Below are positions 16,909 through 25,038 of a stretch of DNA of 64,000 nucleotides, piece after piece. A program made the translations under genes and the position numbers. How positions within the stretch are numbered: position 1 is the first letter of the stretch; the number at the start of each line of letters is the position of its first letter. Origin of the DNA: an uncultured Bacteroidales bacterium (lineage in GTDB: Bacteria; Bacteroidota; Bacteroidia; Bacteroidales; F082); assembly GCA_946184615.1 (NCBI GenBank), contig CAMHFN010000002.1:80216-144215 (forward strand), written 5' to 3'. The notes beneath the pieces are model-generated. The model was given only the letters and a program-made list of their open reading frames with translations. It had not been told where the DNA came from and did no database searches.

Positions 16909-16943
16909 GTGCAATTCCGTTGCACAAGTCATTCCTATCTTTG
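16909..16943 (+). promoter_or_regulatory. Operator 4 and promoter of the 16967 gene
   Basis: GTGCAA-TTCCG-TTGCAC at 16909-16925 with the -7 element TATCTTTG at 16936-16943. The spacer differs from operators 2 and 3, but the half-sites and the 19-base centre-to--7 distance are conserved, which argues for selection on the half-sites. Confidence 0.75.
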
Positions 16944-16966
16944 CACCAAACATAAAACCAAAACCA

Positions 16967-17590
16967 GTGAACCAACTCTTTTCAACCTTTCGTCCCGACC
17001 TTGGCACTGCCATGTTTGGGCACTCGTATGCAGCGCCTTTTATCATTGACGTTGCCGATAATGACAAAGATGCCTTGTCAACGAAAACCAACCAGGACCT
17101 CACAGAAGAGATTCGGTTCCGAGTCCTGGAGTTGCGTAATAGGGGAGTGCAGTTGTGCCGGTTGCAGGATCTTGTATTCGAGCAACTCACATTGAGCCGT
17201 CTGGTTGTCACAGAGGATTTCCGGATTCTGCTCCCAGATTTCAACAACATGGAAATCACGATGTCGCCATTGCCCAAAGCCGTGTACCTGCTTTTTCTGA
17301 AACATCCCGAAGGCATCCTGTTCAAAGAACTGCATTACTATTATGAAGAGCTGCTTGACATCTACAAGCAGATCAGCAACCGTATCATCGAGAATAACAT
17401 CGTGGAAAGTATCCGTGACGTTACCGATCCAACCAAAAACTCCATCAACGAGAAGTGCGCCCGCATCCGCGAAGCCTTCCTCAAAAAACTCAACAGCATA
17501 CAAGCCGATCACTACTACATCACCGGTAAGCGAGGCGAACCTAAGAAGATAACCTTGCCGCGCAAATTGGTGGATTTGCAAGCCTTGTAA
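16967..17590 (+). CDS. Winged-helix-like island protein (paralogue of 39554-40654)
   Basis: 207 residues from GTG 16967, chosen because an upstream in-frame ATG (16874) lies before operator 4 and its -7 element. The C-terminal 140 residues align by eye with 39554-40654: LLITKDYRIFLTDYNNMEITM in that protein versus VVTEDFRILLPDFNNMEITM here. They also share HPEGI/HLEGL, the ELLDIYKQISNR segment, NSINEKCARIREAF and YYIT. The order (strand, LPKAVYLLFLKHPEGI, helix, NSINEKCARIREAF, YYITGKRG) resembles an OmpR-type winged helix, so DNA binding is plausible but unproven. Confidence 0.55.
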   Translation: MNQLFSTFRPDLGTAMFGHSYAAPFIIDVADNDKDALSTKTNQDLTEEIRFRVLELRNRGVQLCRLQDLVFEQLTLSRLVVTEDFRILLPDFNNMEITMSPLPKAVYLLFLKHPEGILFKELHYYYEELLDIYKQISNRIIENNIVESIRDVTDPTKNSINEKCARIREAFLKKLNSIQADHYYITGKRGEPKKITLPRKLVDLQAL

Positions 17591-17617
17591 AAGTCAAGAC
17601 TGCATCCCGCTAAGAAC

Positions 17618-17625
17618 TACTTTTG
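17618..17625 (+). promoter_or_regulatory. -7 element upstream of the 17706 gene
   Basis: TACTTTTG matches TAnnTTTG. No convincing -33 box or WYL operator is seen; a half-similar run at 17593-17605 is too degenerate to call. Confidence 0.4.
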
Positions 17626-17705
17626 CACAAAACGAAAACGAGCATTCCGTTCAGTCAACATTCGGTCATCCGAATCCTCTAACCTTACTAAAACAATATA
17701 AAGAA

Positions 17706-19331
17706 ATGAATTACTGGATTATCATCTCCATTTACTGGGTCGTGGCCGTTGCCGCGACATATTGCATTCGTGCTTACAACCACAAGAAGAACCATTACAA
17801 AATAGCTGCTTTTAAAGCACTTGGGATTACAAAAACACCTTCTTTATGGAAACGGATCGGCACGCATGCCTCCATAATCCTTCTGGTGCCTCCTTTGATG
17901 CCCGTTATTATCGTAGTATTCCTAATCGACAAATGCCTAAAACACAATAAGATGAAAAAGAGAATGAAAAAAGAAGAGCCGCAAGAAGAGAAGAAGTACT
18001 CGGCTAAGATGGAAGAGAATCTTCCCGATGACATTTACACGGAAGCATCGAAGACTATGATGTACTCCCTGATCTTTGGAACATTTGAGGAATTTGAAGA
18101 GATGCTAGACGATGCTGTTGAGACGGTGTTGTATCGATACAAAACCGTGCGAGGGAAAGCCGATGTGCGCTCTTACTGGTGGGATTGGAGGAAAAGGTTT
18201 GTGCTGACCAAGAAAGTGACCAGCTTAGAAGTCGTGATGAGTCGGTACTATTCCCATGCCTGTGTTAAGGTGGAATCTGACCAACTTATCATGTTCGGAA
18301 TTGAAGATGGGAAGATAACCAAGATTGTGTCGCTACCTTTGCGTTTGACTTCGGTCTATTCCAATGACAACATGCTTAACTATCCCTTGGAGTATGTGCG
18401 GATAAAGCAATTCTTGACTCCATTGGAAGAATCCCTTGACAAAGACGAGAATCCAATGCCGTTGACGGACCGGGTTCCGTGCTTGCATTGTGGCATGGAG
18501 TCGCAAGATCTGAGATGGTACAGCATCAGGATTCCGGATTGGTTTTCTGATAGATGGCAAATCGGCCAAGTATCGGTCTGTCCAGAGTGCGGTCGGGTTG
18601 TCGAATACAAGGAAGTGAAGACCGTGGAATCTGAGGATGATAAGAATGTTCCGATAGAGAGTTCAATGTATTCCGACAGGGGCAACGCTTTTTCGGAGTA
18701 TGCGGAGAAGATGTATTCAAAGGACAAAATTGATTTTCTTGGAAATACCATGGACGAGGAGGTCGTTCCGGAATTGAGAGAAGTTGTAAGGAAAGCGTTT
18801 GCGGATTTTTTAATCCCGGAACCATCAGAGATAAAAGTGGATGAAGGCTTTAGGTTTGATGTCGTCATGCCTTCATTTGAAGGGAGTGGGGATATTACTC
18901 ATATAGAGATTGTAGATGAAGGTGGAAATGCAACTGACGACTATGTTCAGCACATCATGGTCAATCCTACAGAAATGGCGGTTTGGCAGTTGTATCTGCT
19001 TGAAAACTATTATACTGTATTACCAACAGTTTGGCATGGAGGATACAATAGATGCGAATACATATTCAAGGAGACGGATGTTGACGACATTGTCCCGTTG
19101 AAATTCCATGATTTGACGGAACTTGTGGAACAAAAGAAATTGATGCCTTTTGTGGAGGTATGTAAAGACGGTGATAGCAGGTACACCGCTATTGTCAACT
19201 GTACCTATTGGAACAATTGGCAGGGGCTGGTCAGAGAGCACGTCACATACAAGTTGGATAATGGCCGCATTGTGTCTAAAGAAAGCAGCAAAGAAGTTCT
19301 CTATCAGTTCCATTGCGGAATGTGGTTTTGA
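17706..19331 (+). CDS. Membrane-anchored protein with a zinc-ribbon, function unknown
   Basis: 541 residues. Two N-terminal membrane helices (residues 2-20 and about 57-78) precede a highly charged linker (KMKKRMKKEEPQEEKK). A zinc ribbon follows in the middle (CLHCG near 260, CPECG near 295). The C-terminal third, about 150 residues, is aromatic-rich and may be a separate domain (QLYLLENYYTVLPTVWHGG). The cytoplasmic part would carry the ribbon. No family is recognised. It has its own -7 element and begins the right half of the island. Confidence 0.55.
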   Translation: MNYWIIISIYWVVAVAATYCIRAYNHKKNHYKIAAFKALGITKTPSLWKRIGTHASIILLVPPLMPVIIVVFLIDKCLKHNKMKKRMKKEEPQEEKKYSAKMEENLPDDIYTEASKTMMYSLIFGTFEEFEEMLDDAVETVLYRYKTVRGKADVRSYWWDWRKRFVLTKKVTSLEVVMSRYYSHACVKVESDQLIMFGIEDGKITKIVSLPLRLTSVYSNDNMLNYPLEYVRIKQFLTPLEESLDKDENPMPLTDRVPCLHCGMESQDLRWYSIRIPDWFSDRWQIGQVSVCPECGRVVEYKEVKTVESEDDKNVPIESSMYSDRGNAFSEYAEKMYSKDKIDFLGNTMDEEVVPELREVVRKAFADFLIPEPSEIKVDEGFRFDVVMPSFEGSGDITHIEIVDEGGNATDDYVQHIMVNPTEMAVWQLYLLENYYTVLPTVWHGGYNRCEYIFKETDVDDIVPLKFHDLTELVEQKKLMPFVEVCKDGDSRYTAIVNCTYWNNWQGLVREHVTYKLDNGRIVSKESSKEVLYQFHCGMWF

Positions 19332-19399
19332 TCATTTGTCCACGCCTGTTATTATACCGATAAACCCGTTTTGTTCATAAATTAATATACCCCAACCCA

Positions 19400-19430
19400 T
19401 TGCGCTTCGAGCAAACCTTACATAACTTTG
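19400..19430 (+). promoter_or_regulatory. Bacteroidetes-type promoter before the vWA remnant
   Basis: TTG at 19400-19402 is 20 bases upstream of TAACTTTG (19423-19430). The gene it once drove is truncated; it may now transcribe the J-domain operon. Confidence 0.55.
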
Positions 19431-19499
19431 CAATAGTCGCTTGGGTAATAGCAGAAACCTAAGTATCAATCACTTACATATTAAGGAAACAAAAAACGA

Positions 19500-19802
19500 A
19501 ACCTGGTCCAAGACCTGGATCTATACCCTTATAACGACATGGATAACGCTGCTATGGTTTCTGTTATCACCGACGGACTGGAAAATGCCTCCAGAGAATA
19601 CTCTGGCAGAGCGATAAAAGCGCTTGTGGAACGGATGAAAAACGAAGAAGGATGGAACTTTGCCTTTATGGGAACCAATCAGGACGTGGAAGCAACCTCC
19701 GCCTCGCTGGCCATCGATAATTATATGGCTTTCCGCAATCCTGCTTCCGTCAACGTTGAGAACATCTGTCTGCCAGAAGACTTTTGGATGGAGTTAGTGT
19801 AA
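19500..19802 (+). pseudogene. Truncated von Willebrand factor A domain protein
   Basis: The frame is open from a stop at 19482-19484 and encodes residues resembling the middle and end of a vWA domain: LVQDLDLYPYNDMDNAAMVSVITDGLENAS, cut here into NLVQDLDLYPYND then VSVITDGLENASREYSG. GWNFAFMGTNQDV and a C-terminal tail ending at 19802 follow. The N-terminal half with the MIDAS DxSxS is missing and the leader joins directly to mid-domain sequence. An ATG at 19539 could start an 87-residue product. This is a remnant; a complete but different vWA gene lies at 25039. Confidence 0.65.
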
Positions 19803-19804
19803 AA

Positions 19805-20425
19805 ATGTCAAAGGACTACTACAGCATATTAGGCTTAAGCATCAACGCAACCGCTGATGATATCAAGAAGGCGTATCGAATCCTTTCAAAAAGGTGGCAT
19901 CCCGATATGAATCCAGGTCGAGATACCACCGCTATCATGCAGGATATTAACGAGGCTTACTTTGTTTTAAGTAATCCGACAGAGAGGGCTCGATACGATG
20001 CGAACTATTCAAAAGACCACGTTGATTTCAGCGTTGATTATATAGTAATAGTTCGGACCATCAAAAAAGCAAAGGAATCTTTTGCTAGATATGTTCGCAG
20101 GGTTTTGGCACTTTTCAGTCATTGGCTTATCGATGTTCTTATTGACGGAATTAAAGTGTGGCTCAGATTTCTCTGGCAGTACGCTTGTTTGGTCATAATA
20201 ACGCTTATGATTTCGGCCCTTTTCTCACCGAATAACCATAATGACCCTGCTCGTGCGGAAAACGGGGAACCGTCAACTCACAAAATGAATGTCGAACAGA
20301 GACTAAATGACCCATTCTTCTTTAATGAAAAGAACGCAGGGAATCCTCATTCCATATACAAGCCAATTAAATCCAACAATCAAAACGAACAGAATAAACC
20401 TAAACACCACAGTATAAACAATTAA
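19805..20425 (+). CDS. J-domain (DnaJ-like) membrane protein
   Basis: 206 residues. The N-terminal 65 residues are a J domain: DYYSILGLSINATADDIKKAYR, split by the KRWHPDMNP loop containing the HPD triad at 33-35, then INEAYFVLSNPTERARYD. J domains stimulate the ATPase of Hsp70. A single membrane helix lies near residues 118-142 (FLWQYACLVIITLMISALF), with a polar Asn/Lys-rich tail. There are no DnaJ Gly/Phe or zinc domains, so it is a type III J protein that probably recruits DnaK to a membrane site. The start is four bases after the vWA remnant's stop. Confidence 0.85.
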   Translation: MSKDYYSILGLSINATADDIKKAYRILSKRWHPDMNPGRDTTAIMQDINEAYFVLSNPTERARYDANYSKDHVDFSVDYIVIVRTIKKAKESFARYVRRVLALFSHWLIDVLIDGIKVWLRFLWQYACLVIITLMISALFSPNNHNDPARAENGEPSTHKMNVEQRLNDPFFFNEKNAGNPHSIYKPIKSNNQNEQNKPKHHSINN

Positions 20426-20436
20426 ACGAAAAACCT

Positions 20437-20913
20437 ATGGTTATATATGATCTAGAAAACAAAATGCCCGATGACAATGAATCGTGCGAGAAGGCGGATA
20501 TGTTCCAGATTTGTGCTGAGCGGCTGATGAAGGAACTGAATCTTAAGATTGACAAGGACGAGCCTGAATGCCCGAATACCATCTCGTATCCTGTCCCAAT
20601 GGTAATCAAATCGGAAGTGGGTTCTGCAATCATGGTTCTTGATTTCGTTTATGATTTGGCTGGTAAGGGGTTTGACCCTGAAGCCCGTGACAATAATCCA
20701 TTTATGGACTGCAAAACGATGAAGACAATGATGATGGGACTGCCGGAGCAGGAATTGTCCGTGATGATTAGAAACCTGAAGGATCCGATGTTAAGGAGTC
20801 TTGCCGTAGATGCCCTAGCGGAAAAAGCCAAACTGGCAAGTGTGACATGGCATAAACGAATGCATCGCAAAGCACCACTGAAGTTTAGGGCAAAAGCGAA
20901 ACGGAAACAATGA
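20437..20913 (+). CDS. Uncharacterised protein, first of three related small genes
   Basis: 158 residues, soluble. It shares with the next gene a core of LMKELNLKIDKDEPE, N-x-I-S-x-P-x-P, IKSEVGSAI and a following hydrophobic segment (MVLDFVYDLAG). The C-terminus is basic. It overlaps the next start by four bases. No known family; it seems to be a local gene family created by duplication. Confidence 0.5.
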   Translation: MVIYDLENKMPDDNESCEKADMFQICAERLMKELNLKIDKDEPECPNTISYPVPMVIKSEVGSAIMVLDFVYDLAGKGFDPEARDNNPFMDCKTMKTMMMGLPEQELSVMIRNLKDPMLRSLAVDALAEKAKLASVTWHKRMHRKAPLKFRAKAKRKQ

Positions 20914-21413
20914 AAGCTAAGACCATGGATTATTTCATCCCATTTCCAGAAGAAAAACCTGAAAAAGGGAAGCTGGAGGAATACTCGGAAATTCTGATGA
21001 AGCAGTTGTCGCTAAAAAAAGATGATGATGATGTGGTTTCGAATGAGGTGGCATCCCCATTTCCTAAGGGAATAAAGTCGGAAGCGGGAAAGATTATCCT
21101 CGCCATTGATTTTCTGGTGACTTGTTCGGGGGAACGCATAGGTGCGCTATTTCATCTGGACGAAGAAGAAAGGAAGACCATGGTGTCGATAAGGTGGATG
21201 ATGGACCTGGTGCCGAAAAACGAGATGGCTATTCTTGGCAAAGAATTGCACGACGAGGGTCTTATAAGGGTTTACGAAGAAGTAAAGACGAAATATTTTG
21301 AAAAGATCTCTCTACAGCGATGGAAACGCAGGTTGGAGGAGGATGAAAGAGTAGGATTTGGGCAAGAGGGGGTAGTCGTTGATAAGAATTTGCTTTTACA
21401 AAAGGACAAATAA
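20910..21413 (+). CDS. Uncharacterised protein, second of three related small genes
   Basis: 167 residues. Its N-terminal half matches the previous gene: ILMKQLSLKKDDDD, NEVASPFPKGIKSEAGKIILAIDF. The rest is helical and charged (MVSIRWMMDLVPKNEMAILGKELHD) and matches MMMGLPEQELSVMIRNLKD of the neighbour in spacing. It is translationally coupled to it (ATGA overlap). Function unknown. Confidence 0.5.
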   Translation: MKAKTMDYFIPFPEEKPEKGKLEEYSEILMKQLSLKKDDDDVVSNEVASPFPKGIKSEAGKIILAIDFLVTCSGERIGALFHLDEEERKTMVSIRWMMDLVPKNEMAILGKELHDEGLIRVYEEVKTKYFEKISLQRWKRRLEEDERVGFGQEGVVVDKNLLLQKDK

Positions 21414-21437
21414 TTTGAGTAATTATTAAGTAAATAT

Positions 21438-21674
21438 ATGACAGATCAAGAAATCAAGGAAACAGCCAAACTGATGGAAGAAGGGAAATTGGATTTGGTG
21501 GATTATTTCGAGAGGACTACAGACGAACTTATGCAAAGCCTAGGTTTTACCAAGCAAACGGATGAAACGGAACAGAACGAAGTCGCTCCGATTTCTGGAA
21601 CGATAACCTTCTTAAAAGGGAATTCTTTTGAAAAAGCGGAAGAGCATTATCGGAAGAAGAAAGGAAAAGAATAA
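21438..21674 (+). CDS. Short relative of the two preceding genes
   Basis: 78 residues, acidic then basic at the end. DELMQSLGFTKQTDETEQNEVAPISG corresponds, in two parts, to the LMKxLxLK...NEVASPFPKG core of the previous proteins, after which the similarity stops. It may be a shortened third copy. A start ATG with AAGTAAATAT before it is present. Confidence 0.45.
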   Translation: MTDQEIKETAKLMEEGKLDLVDYFERTTDELMQSLGFTKQTDETEQNEVAPISGTITFLKGNSFEKAEEHYRKKKGKE

Positions 21675-21697
21675 GAGATATTGTATCCTTCACTATT

Positions 21698-22615
21698 ATG
21701 AAATACAACCATTTAATCTTTCTAATTGTAACAATCACATTGGTCGGTTGCAACCAACAGGAAACCCCAACCGTTCCCCATGACGAGCTTGGCTATTACA
21801 TCTATGACCCGAATGACACCATCGGCAATCAGCCGTTTAACGATTTGCTATGGATTGACAGCGCAAGGGCGGAATACCGTCAGGACAATCCTATTGTCCA
21901 ATGGTCAACATCCGATATAGGTGGGTTTATGAGAGAAACAAAAACACTAGAGGAACGGCAACGCGATGACAGCCTTGTCTATGCGGAAGCGGAAACGGCA
22001 TGGCATGAAATGATGGGGTTGGTTTCGCAAAGGCAATACGAGAAAGCCTTGGAGAATTATATGCATAAAGATGCAGAAATAGGGATTGCTTTGGGTACCT
22101 CTACATTGAAATTCGACTTGGATTATTTTGTTGTCGGCACGTTATTGTTCGAGGTTCTCGATGAGTATGAGGCGGTGGAGCAGCTGGTCAAGATTTTTGA
22201 ATATGACAAATTCCAAACGGAAAGCGTACTTGCGTTCAGCATGGCCGAAGGCGGAAGCGGTTATATTCCTCCTCAATATGCCTTCCTGTTGGAACGCCTT
22301 TGTTATCTGTATATGCGTCAAGAAGAATGGGAAAAGGTTGAATCGCTGATGGAACCTCATCGGGAGGCAGTGTATCTGCTTTCTGATGACGTTCTTGTGA
22401 ATGAGCAGCACATCCTCAGCCTCAAACTGGATATACTCGCCGCACAAGAGGATAGGGATGGTGTGAAGCTGGCTTTCATGGAACATAAAGACTTCCTAAT
22501 CCGTTATGCCGCCGAAACTGGAGAGGATTTGTCAGAGGAAATCGAAAAAGTTGATGAGATCATCGAGTATATGGAAGAATACCAAGAACCGATCAAGGTT
22601 AGTGCGAATGCTTAA
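21698..22615 (+). CDS. Lipoprotein with TPR-like helices (paralogue of 25896-26840)
   Basis: 305 residues with a clear lipobox (TLVGC). The mature part is predicted helical, with repeats suggestive of TPR (YMRQEEWEKVESLMEPHREAVYLLSDD). It shares blocks with 25896-26840: YDPNDTIGNQPFNDLLWIDSARAEY in two halves versus FNPEDTIDNVPYQQMLGIDSARVEY, TSTLKFDLDY, and AEGGSGYIPPQYAFLLE. It would sit in the outer or inner membrane facing the periplasm. No partner is identified, although the orphan MreB gene follows directly. Confidence 0.65.
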   Translation: MKYNHLIFLIVTITLVGCNQQETPTVPHDELGYYIYDPNDTIGNQPFNDLLWIDSARAEYRQDNPIVQWSTSDIGGFMRETKTLEERQRDDSLVYAEAETAWHEMMGLVSQRQYEKALENYMHKDAEIGIALGTSTLKFDLDYFVVGTLLFEVLDEYEAVEQLVKIFEYDKFQTESVLAFSMAEGGSGYIPPQYAFLLERLCYLYMRQEEWEKVESLMEPHREAVYLLSDDVLVNEQHILSLKLDILAAQEDRDGVKLAFMEHKDFLIRYAAETGEDLSEEIEKVDEIIEYMEEYQEPIKVSANA

Positions 22616-22716
22616 ATCAAACAAATAAAACCTTGTTGAAAATGGCAGAGACCAAAATGGTTTTAAAAGATCCTCGTTCATCCCTTTTTGTTGATAAATT
22701 AATACCCCCTTCTCCC

Positions 22717-22748
22717 TTGACAAACCAAGTTCCTCATTTGTAGCTTTG
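22717..22748 (+). promoter_or_regulatory. Promoter of the island mreB gene
   Basis: TTG at 22717-22719, a 21-base gap, and TAGCTTTG at 22741-22748. The leader to the ATG at 22796 is about 40 bases. Confidence 0.6.
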
Positions 22749-22795
22749 CAAACAGAAAACGATTCCCTTTTCTTTTTCTTAACAATATAAAGATT

Positions 22796-23821
22796 ATGAG
22801 CTTGCTATCTTTGACAAGAGAGATCGCCATCGATCTCGGGACCGCCAACACTATCATTATCACCGACGGACAAATTGCAGTGGAAGAGCCGTCGGTGGTG
22901 GCGATCCGTAAATCAGACGACAAAATGAAGGCAGTGGGCCGCAAAGCCGCTGCCATGATCGACCGCGGGGAGGAACGCATCTACACGGTGCGCCCGTTGA
23001 AGAAAGGTGTCATTGCCGATTACAAGGCTTGTGAGATGATGATTCGTGGCCTCATCGACCTCATCCCACAACGAAAGACTTTGTTCAAACCTTCCATTAG
23101 GATGGTGGTGTGCGTCCCTTCAGGGGCCACCGACGCCGAGATGCGCATCATCAACGACTCCTGCGTCCATGCTGGCGCCAAGGAACTGTACTTGATTTAT
23201 GAACCCATGGCGGCCGCATTGGGCATGGGCTTTGACGTGGAAGGTCCCGATGGATGCATGGTGGTGGATATCGGTGGAGGAACCACAGAGATTGCCGTGA
23301 TGTCGCTCGGTAGCATCGTGGTGAACAAGTCGATTACCGTGGCAGGCGATGCATTGAACAATGACATTGTCCAGCACATGGACCAGGTCCATGGTATGCG
23401 TATCAGCGAACCTACCGCAGAGCGCATCAAGATGAGTGTCGGTGCCGCCATGACCGAATTGAAGGAACCGCCTCAGGACATGGAAGTAATCGGGCCCAAC
23501 AAGACCACCGACCTGCCGCTGAAGGTCAACGTGTCCTATAAAGAAATCGCCCAGTGTCTCGACAAGAATATTACCAGTATTGAGACAGCCATCCTTCATG
23601 CCTTGGGACAGACTCCGTCGGAACTATATGCCGACATCGTGCGCAACGGCATCTACCTTACTGGGGGCGGTGCTTTATTGAATGGCTTGGCTGAACGTTT
23701 GACCAAGAAGATGACCATCGAGTTCCATGTGGCCGACGATCCACTTCACTCCGTGGCCAAGGGAACAGGAGTGGCGTTGAAAAATTTGAATAAGTTGAGT
23801 TTCTTGATTCACGGAAGTTAA
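22796..23821 (+). CDS. MreB/Mbl-like actin homologue, orphan copy in the island
   Basis: 341 residues, the usual MreB length. The actin-fold nucleotide motifs are complete: AIDLGTANTII (phosphate 1), VCVPSGATDAEMRI, a connecting IYEPMAAALGMG, MVVDIGGGTTEIAV (phosphate 2), and GIYLTGGGALLNGLAERL (adenosine). MreB polymers organise cell-wall growth. Normally mreB is followed by mreC and mreD; here it stands alone among accessory genes with its own promoter. Its base composition is closer to the core genes than to the AT-rich flank that follows. It could be a specialised duplicate or a captured gene. Confidence 0.85.
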   Translation: MSLLSLTREIAIDLGTANTIIITDGQIAVEEPSVVAIRKSDDKMKAVGRKAAAMIDRGEERIYTVRPLKKGVIADYKACEMMIRGLIDLIPQRKTLFKPSIRMVVCVPSGATDAEMRIINDSCVHAGAKELYLIYEPMAAALGMGFDVEGPDGCMVVDIGGGTTEIAVMSLGSIVVNKSITVAGDALNNDIVQHMDQVHGMRISEPTAERIKMSVGAAMTELKEPPQDMEVIGPNKTTDLPLKVNVSYKEIAQCLDKNITSIETAILHALGQTPSELYADIVRNGIYLTGGGALLNGLAERLTKKMTIEFHVADDPLHSVAKGTGVALKNLNKLSFLIHGS

Positions 23822-23830
23822 AAAGGACAC

Positions 23831-23864
23831 GGATTATCTAATTCAAAAACTTGGTACTTAATGC
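23831..23864. repeat. 34-bp direct repeat, left copy
   Basis: Begins GGATTATCTAATTC and ends TACTTAATGC. It is identical over 34 bases to 24475-24508, 644 bases away, in the same orientation. The pair flanks a broken coding remnant. Confidence 0.85.
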
Positions 23865-24527
23865 TGATGGATTTAATTGTAGATTGAAATTTTCTACAGA
23901 TGGATATACTACAGAAGATATTGATGAAATAAAAAAACTTATAGAAAATGGCGGTATCAGAGATAAAAAGAGTTTTGATAAATGGGCTAAGTCTCATATT
24001 AGAAAACAAGGAGATTATAACAGCGATAGCATTAATGCTGAAGACAGAGCGTCAAATGATGACAATGATAGATTGGATATACAAACATCAGAAGGAGAAT
24101 CCGGACGAAAACAGGATAATAAGAATAGCTAGAAAAATTTCGGAACAGGTTTCGTGAGAGTTCCTTGGAATGATGGAACAAACGAACCGAGATATATTCC
24201 TATAAATTCAGATGAGTAGTTGTTTTTAACAAAAAATGGAGAAAATTATGGTTTTGTTGACAGGCGGGGAAATGTTTATCTAGATGAAACCGTAATTTCT
24301 CCAGAACATCCTATTCACGAATACACTCATCTTTGGGATAGGATTGTTGCTGAAAGGAATCCTCAGTTATGGAACAGAGGCGTTGACCTGATGAAGAAGA
24401 CATCTCTTTGGAAAGAGATAGAAGATGATACAAACTATGGTCAAAAATGGCAGGAATACAAGGAATCAAATCCAGGATTATCTAATTCAAAAACTTGGTA
24501 CTTAATGCCTTTAATCACTGTGCTATG
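23865..24527 (+). pseudogene. Remnants of a large polyvalent-type protein with a HEYTH metallopeptidase motif
   Basis: Three broken reading-frame pieces lie here. The first (to 24132) reads KFSTDGYTTEDIDEIKKLI and a basic, Asn/Asp-rich tail. The second reads GTGFVRVPWNDGTNEPRYIPI to a stop at about 24216. The third, from 24220, reads YGFVDRRGNVYL, then HPIHEYTHLWDRIVAE (HExxH-like metallopeptidase site) and ends near GLSNSKTWYLM. Such segments occur in very large polyvalent proteins of conjugative elements and phages. Frames are interrupted, so no intact product is expected. The right copy of the 34-bp repeat lies inside the third piece. Confidence 0.6.
24475..24508. repeat. 34-bp direct repeat, right copy
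   Basis: Identical to 23831-23864. Here the repeat is in-frame coding sequence of the peptidase remnant (LSNSKTWYLM), whereas the left copy is not in that frame. The left copy is therefore the transplanted one. Confidence 0.85.
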
Positions 24528-24941
24528 TCAAAAACCACCAAAGTCATCCTTAATATAGTATTTGCGCTTATAATCGCATTAAGTGCATTCGATCTTGGAA
24601 TACGCTATGATGACATCTATGATAATAAATTGTTTCGTGGGACAATCAAGGCTCCTAACTGCGATAAAGACGCAGAACGAGAAACAGACGCCTATCTGGA
24701 AGAAATATACAGGATGGGCATAAGAGACGGCGTATATAGCACGCTGCAAGTTCCTTATGATAGGTTGGGCAAAGCCTGCTACGAGTTTCTGTTGGATCAT
24801 AACATCAACCCCTCTTATTCATCATTCTATGACAGATTTCAAAGTGAGTGGTTTTCCTTTCTACAAGAGAATGGCTATTGCGAAGCATATCCTTGCGAAG
24901 AAATAGATATTGATTCAATCGAAAACAGACTAAAATACTGA
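24528..24941 (+). CDS. Small membrane-anchored protein, unknown
   Basis: 137 residues from the ATG at 24528 (MSKTTKVILN). One N-terminal hydrophobic helix (VILNIVFALIIALSAFDLGI) could anchor it with the rest outside, or act as a signal. The remainder is acidic with four cysteines and Tyr-rich. It starts 20 bases after the right 34-bp repeat, so its original promoter may have been disturbed. No family is recognised. Confidence 0.45.
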   Translation, partial: SKTTKVILNIVFALIIALSAFDLGIRYDDIYDNKLFRGTIKAPNCDKDAERETDAYLEEIYRMGIRDGVYSTLQVPYDRLGKACYEFLLDHNINPSYSSFYDRFQSEWFSFLQENGYCEAYPCEEIDIDSIENRLKY

Positions 24942-25038
24942 GTATAGAAATCTTGGATGACATAAACAGAACATACCGCAACGATACAAAACAACAAAGA
25001 ACCATAATAGATTATACACCAACTAAAACTTTCAAGAC

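Noticed and set aside
16874..16966. Upstream extension of the 16967 gene
   Set aside because: It contains operator 4 and the -7 element; the GTG at 16967 is the first start after the promoter.
17591..17607. Possible fifth WYL operator before the 17706 gene
   Set aside because: Only a few half-site bases match, far below the perfect half-sites of the four accepted copies.
24220..24558. Intact metallopeptidase gene
   Set aside because: It lacks a proper start, is preceded by in-frame remnants with stops, and contains the recombination repeat; better seen as a pseudogene.
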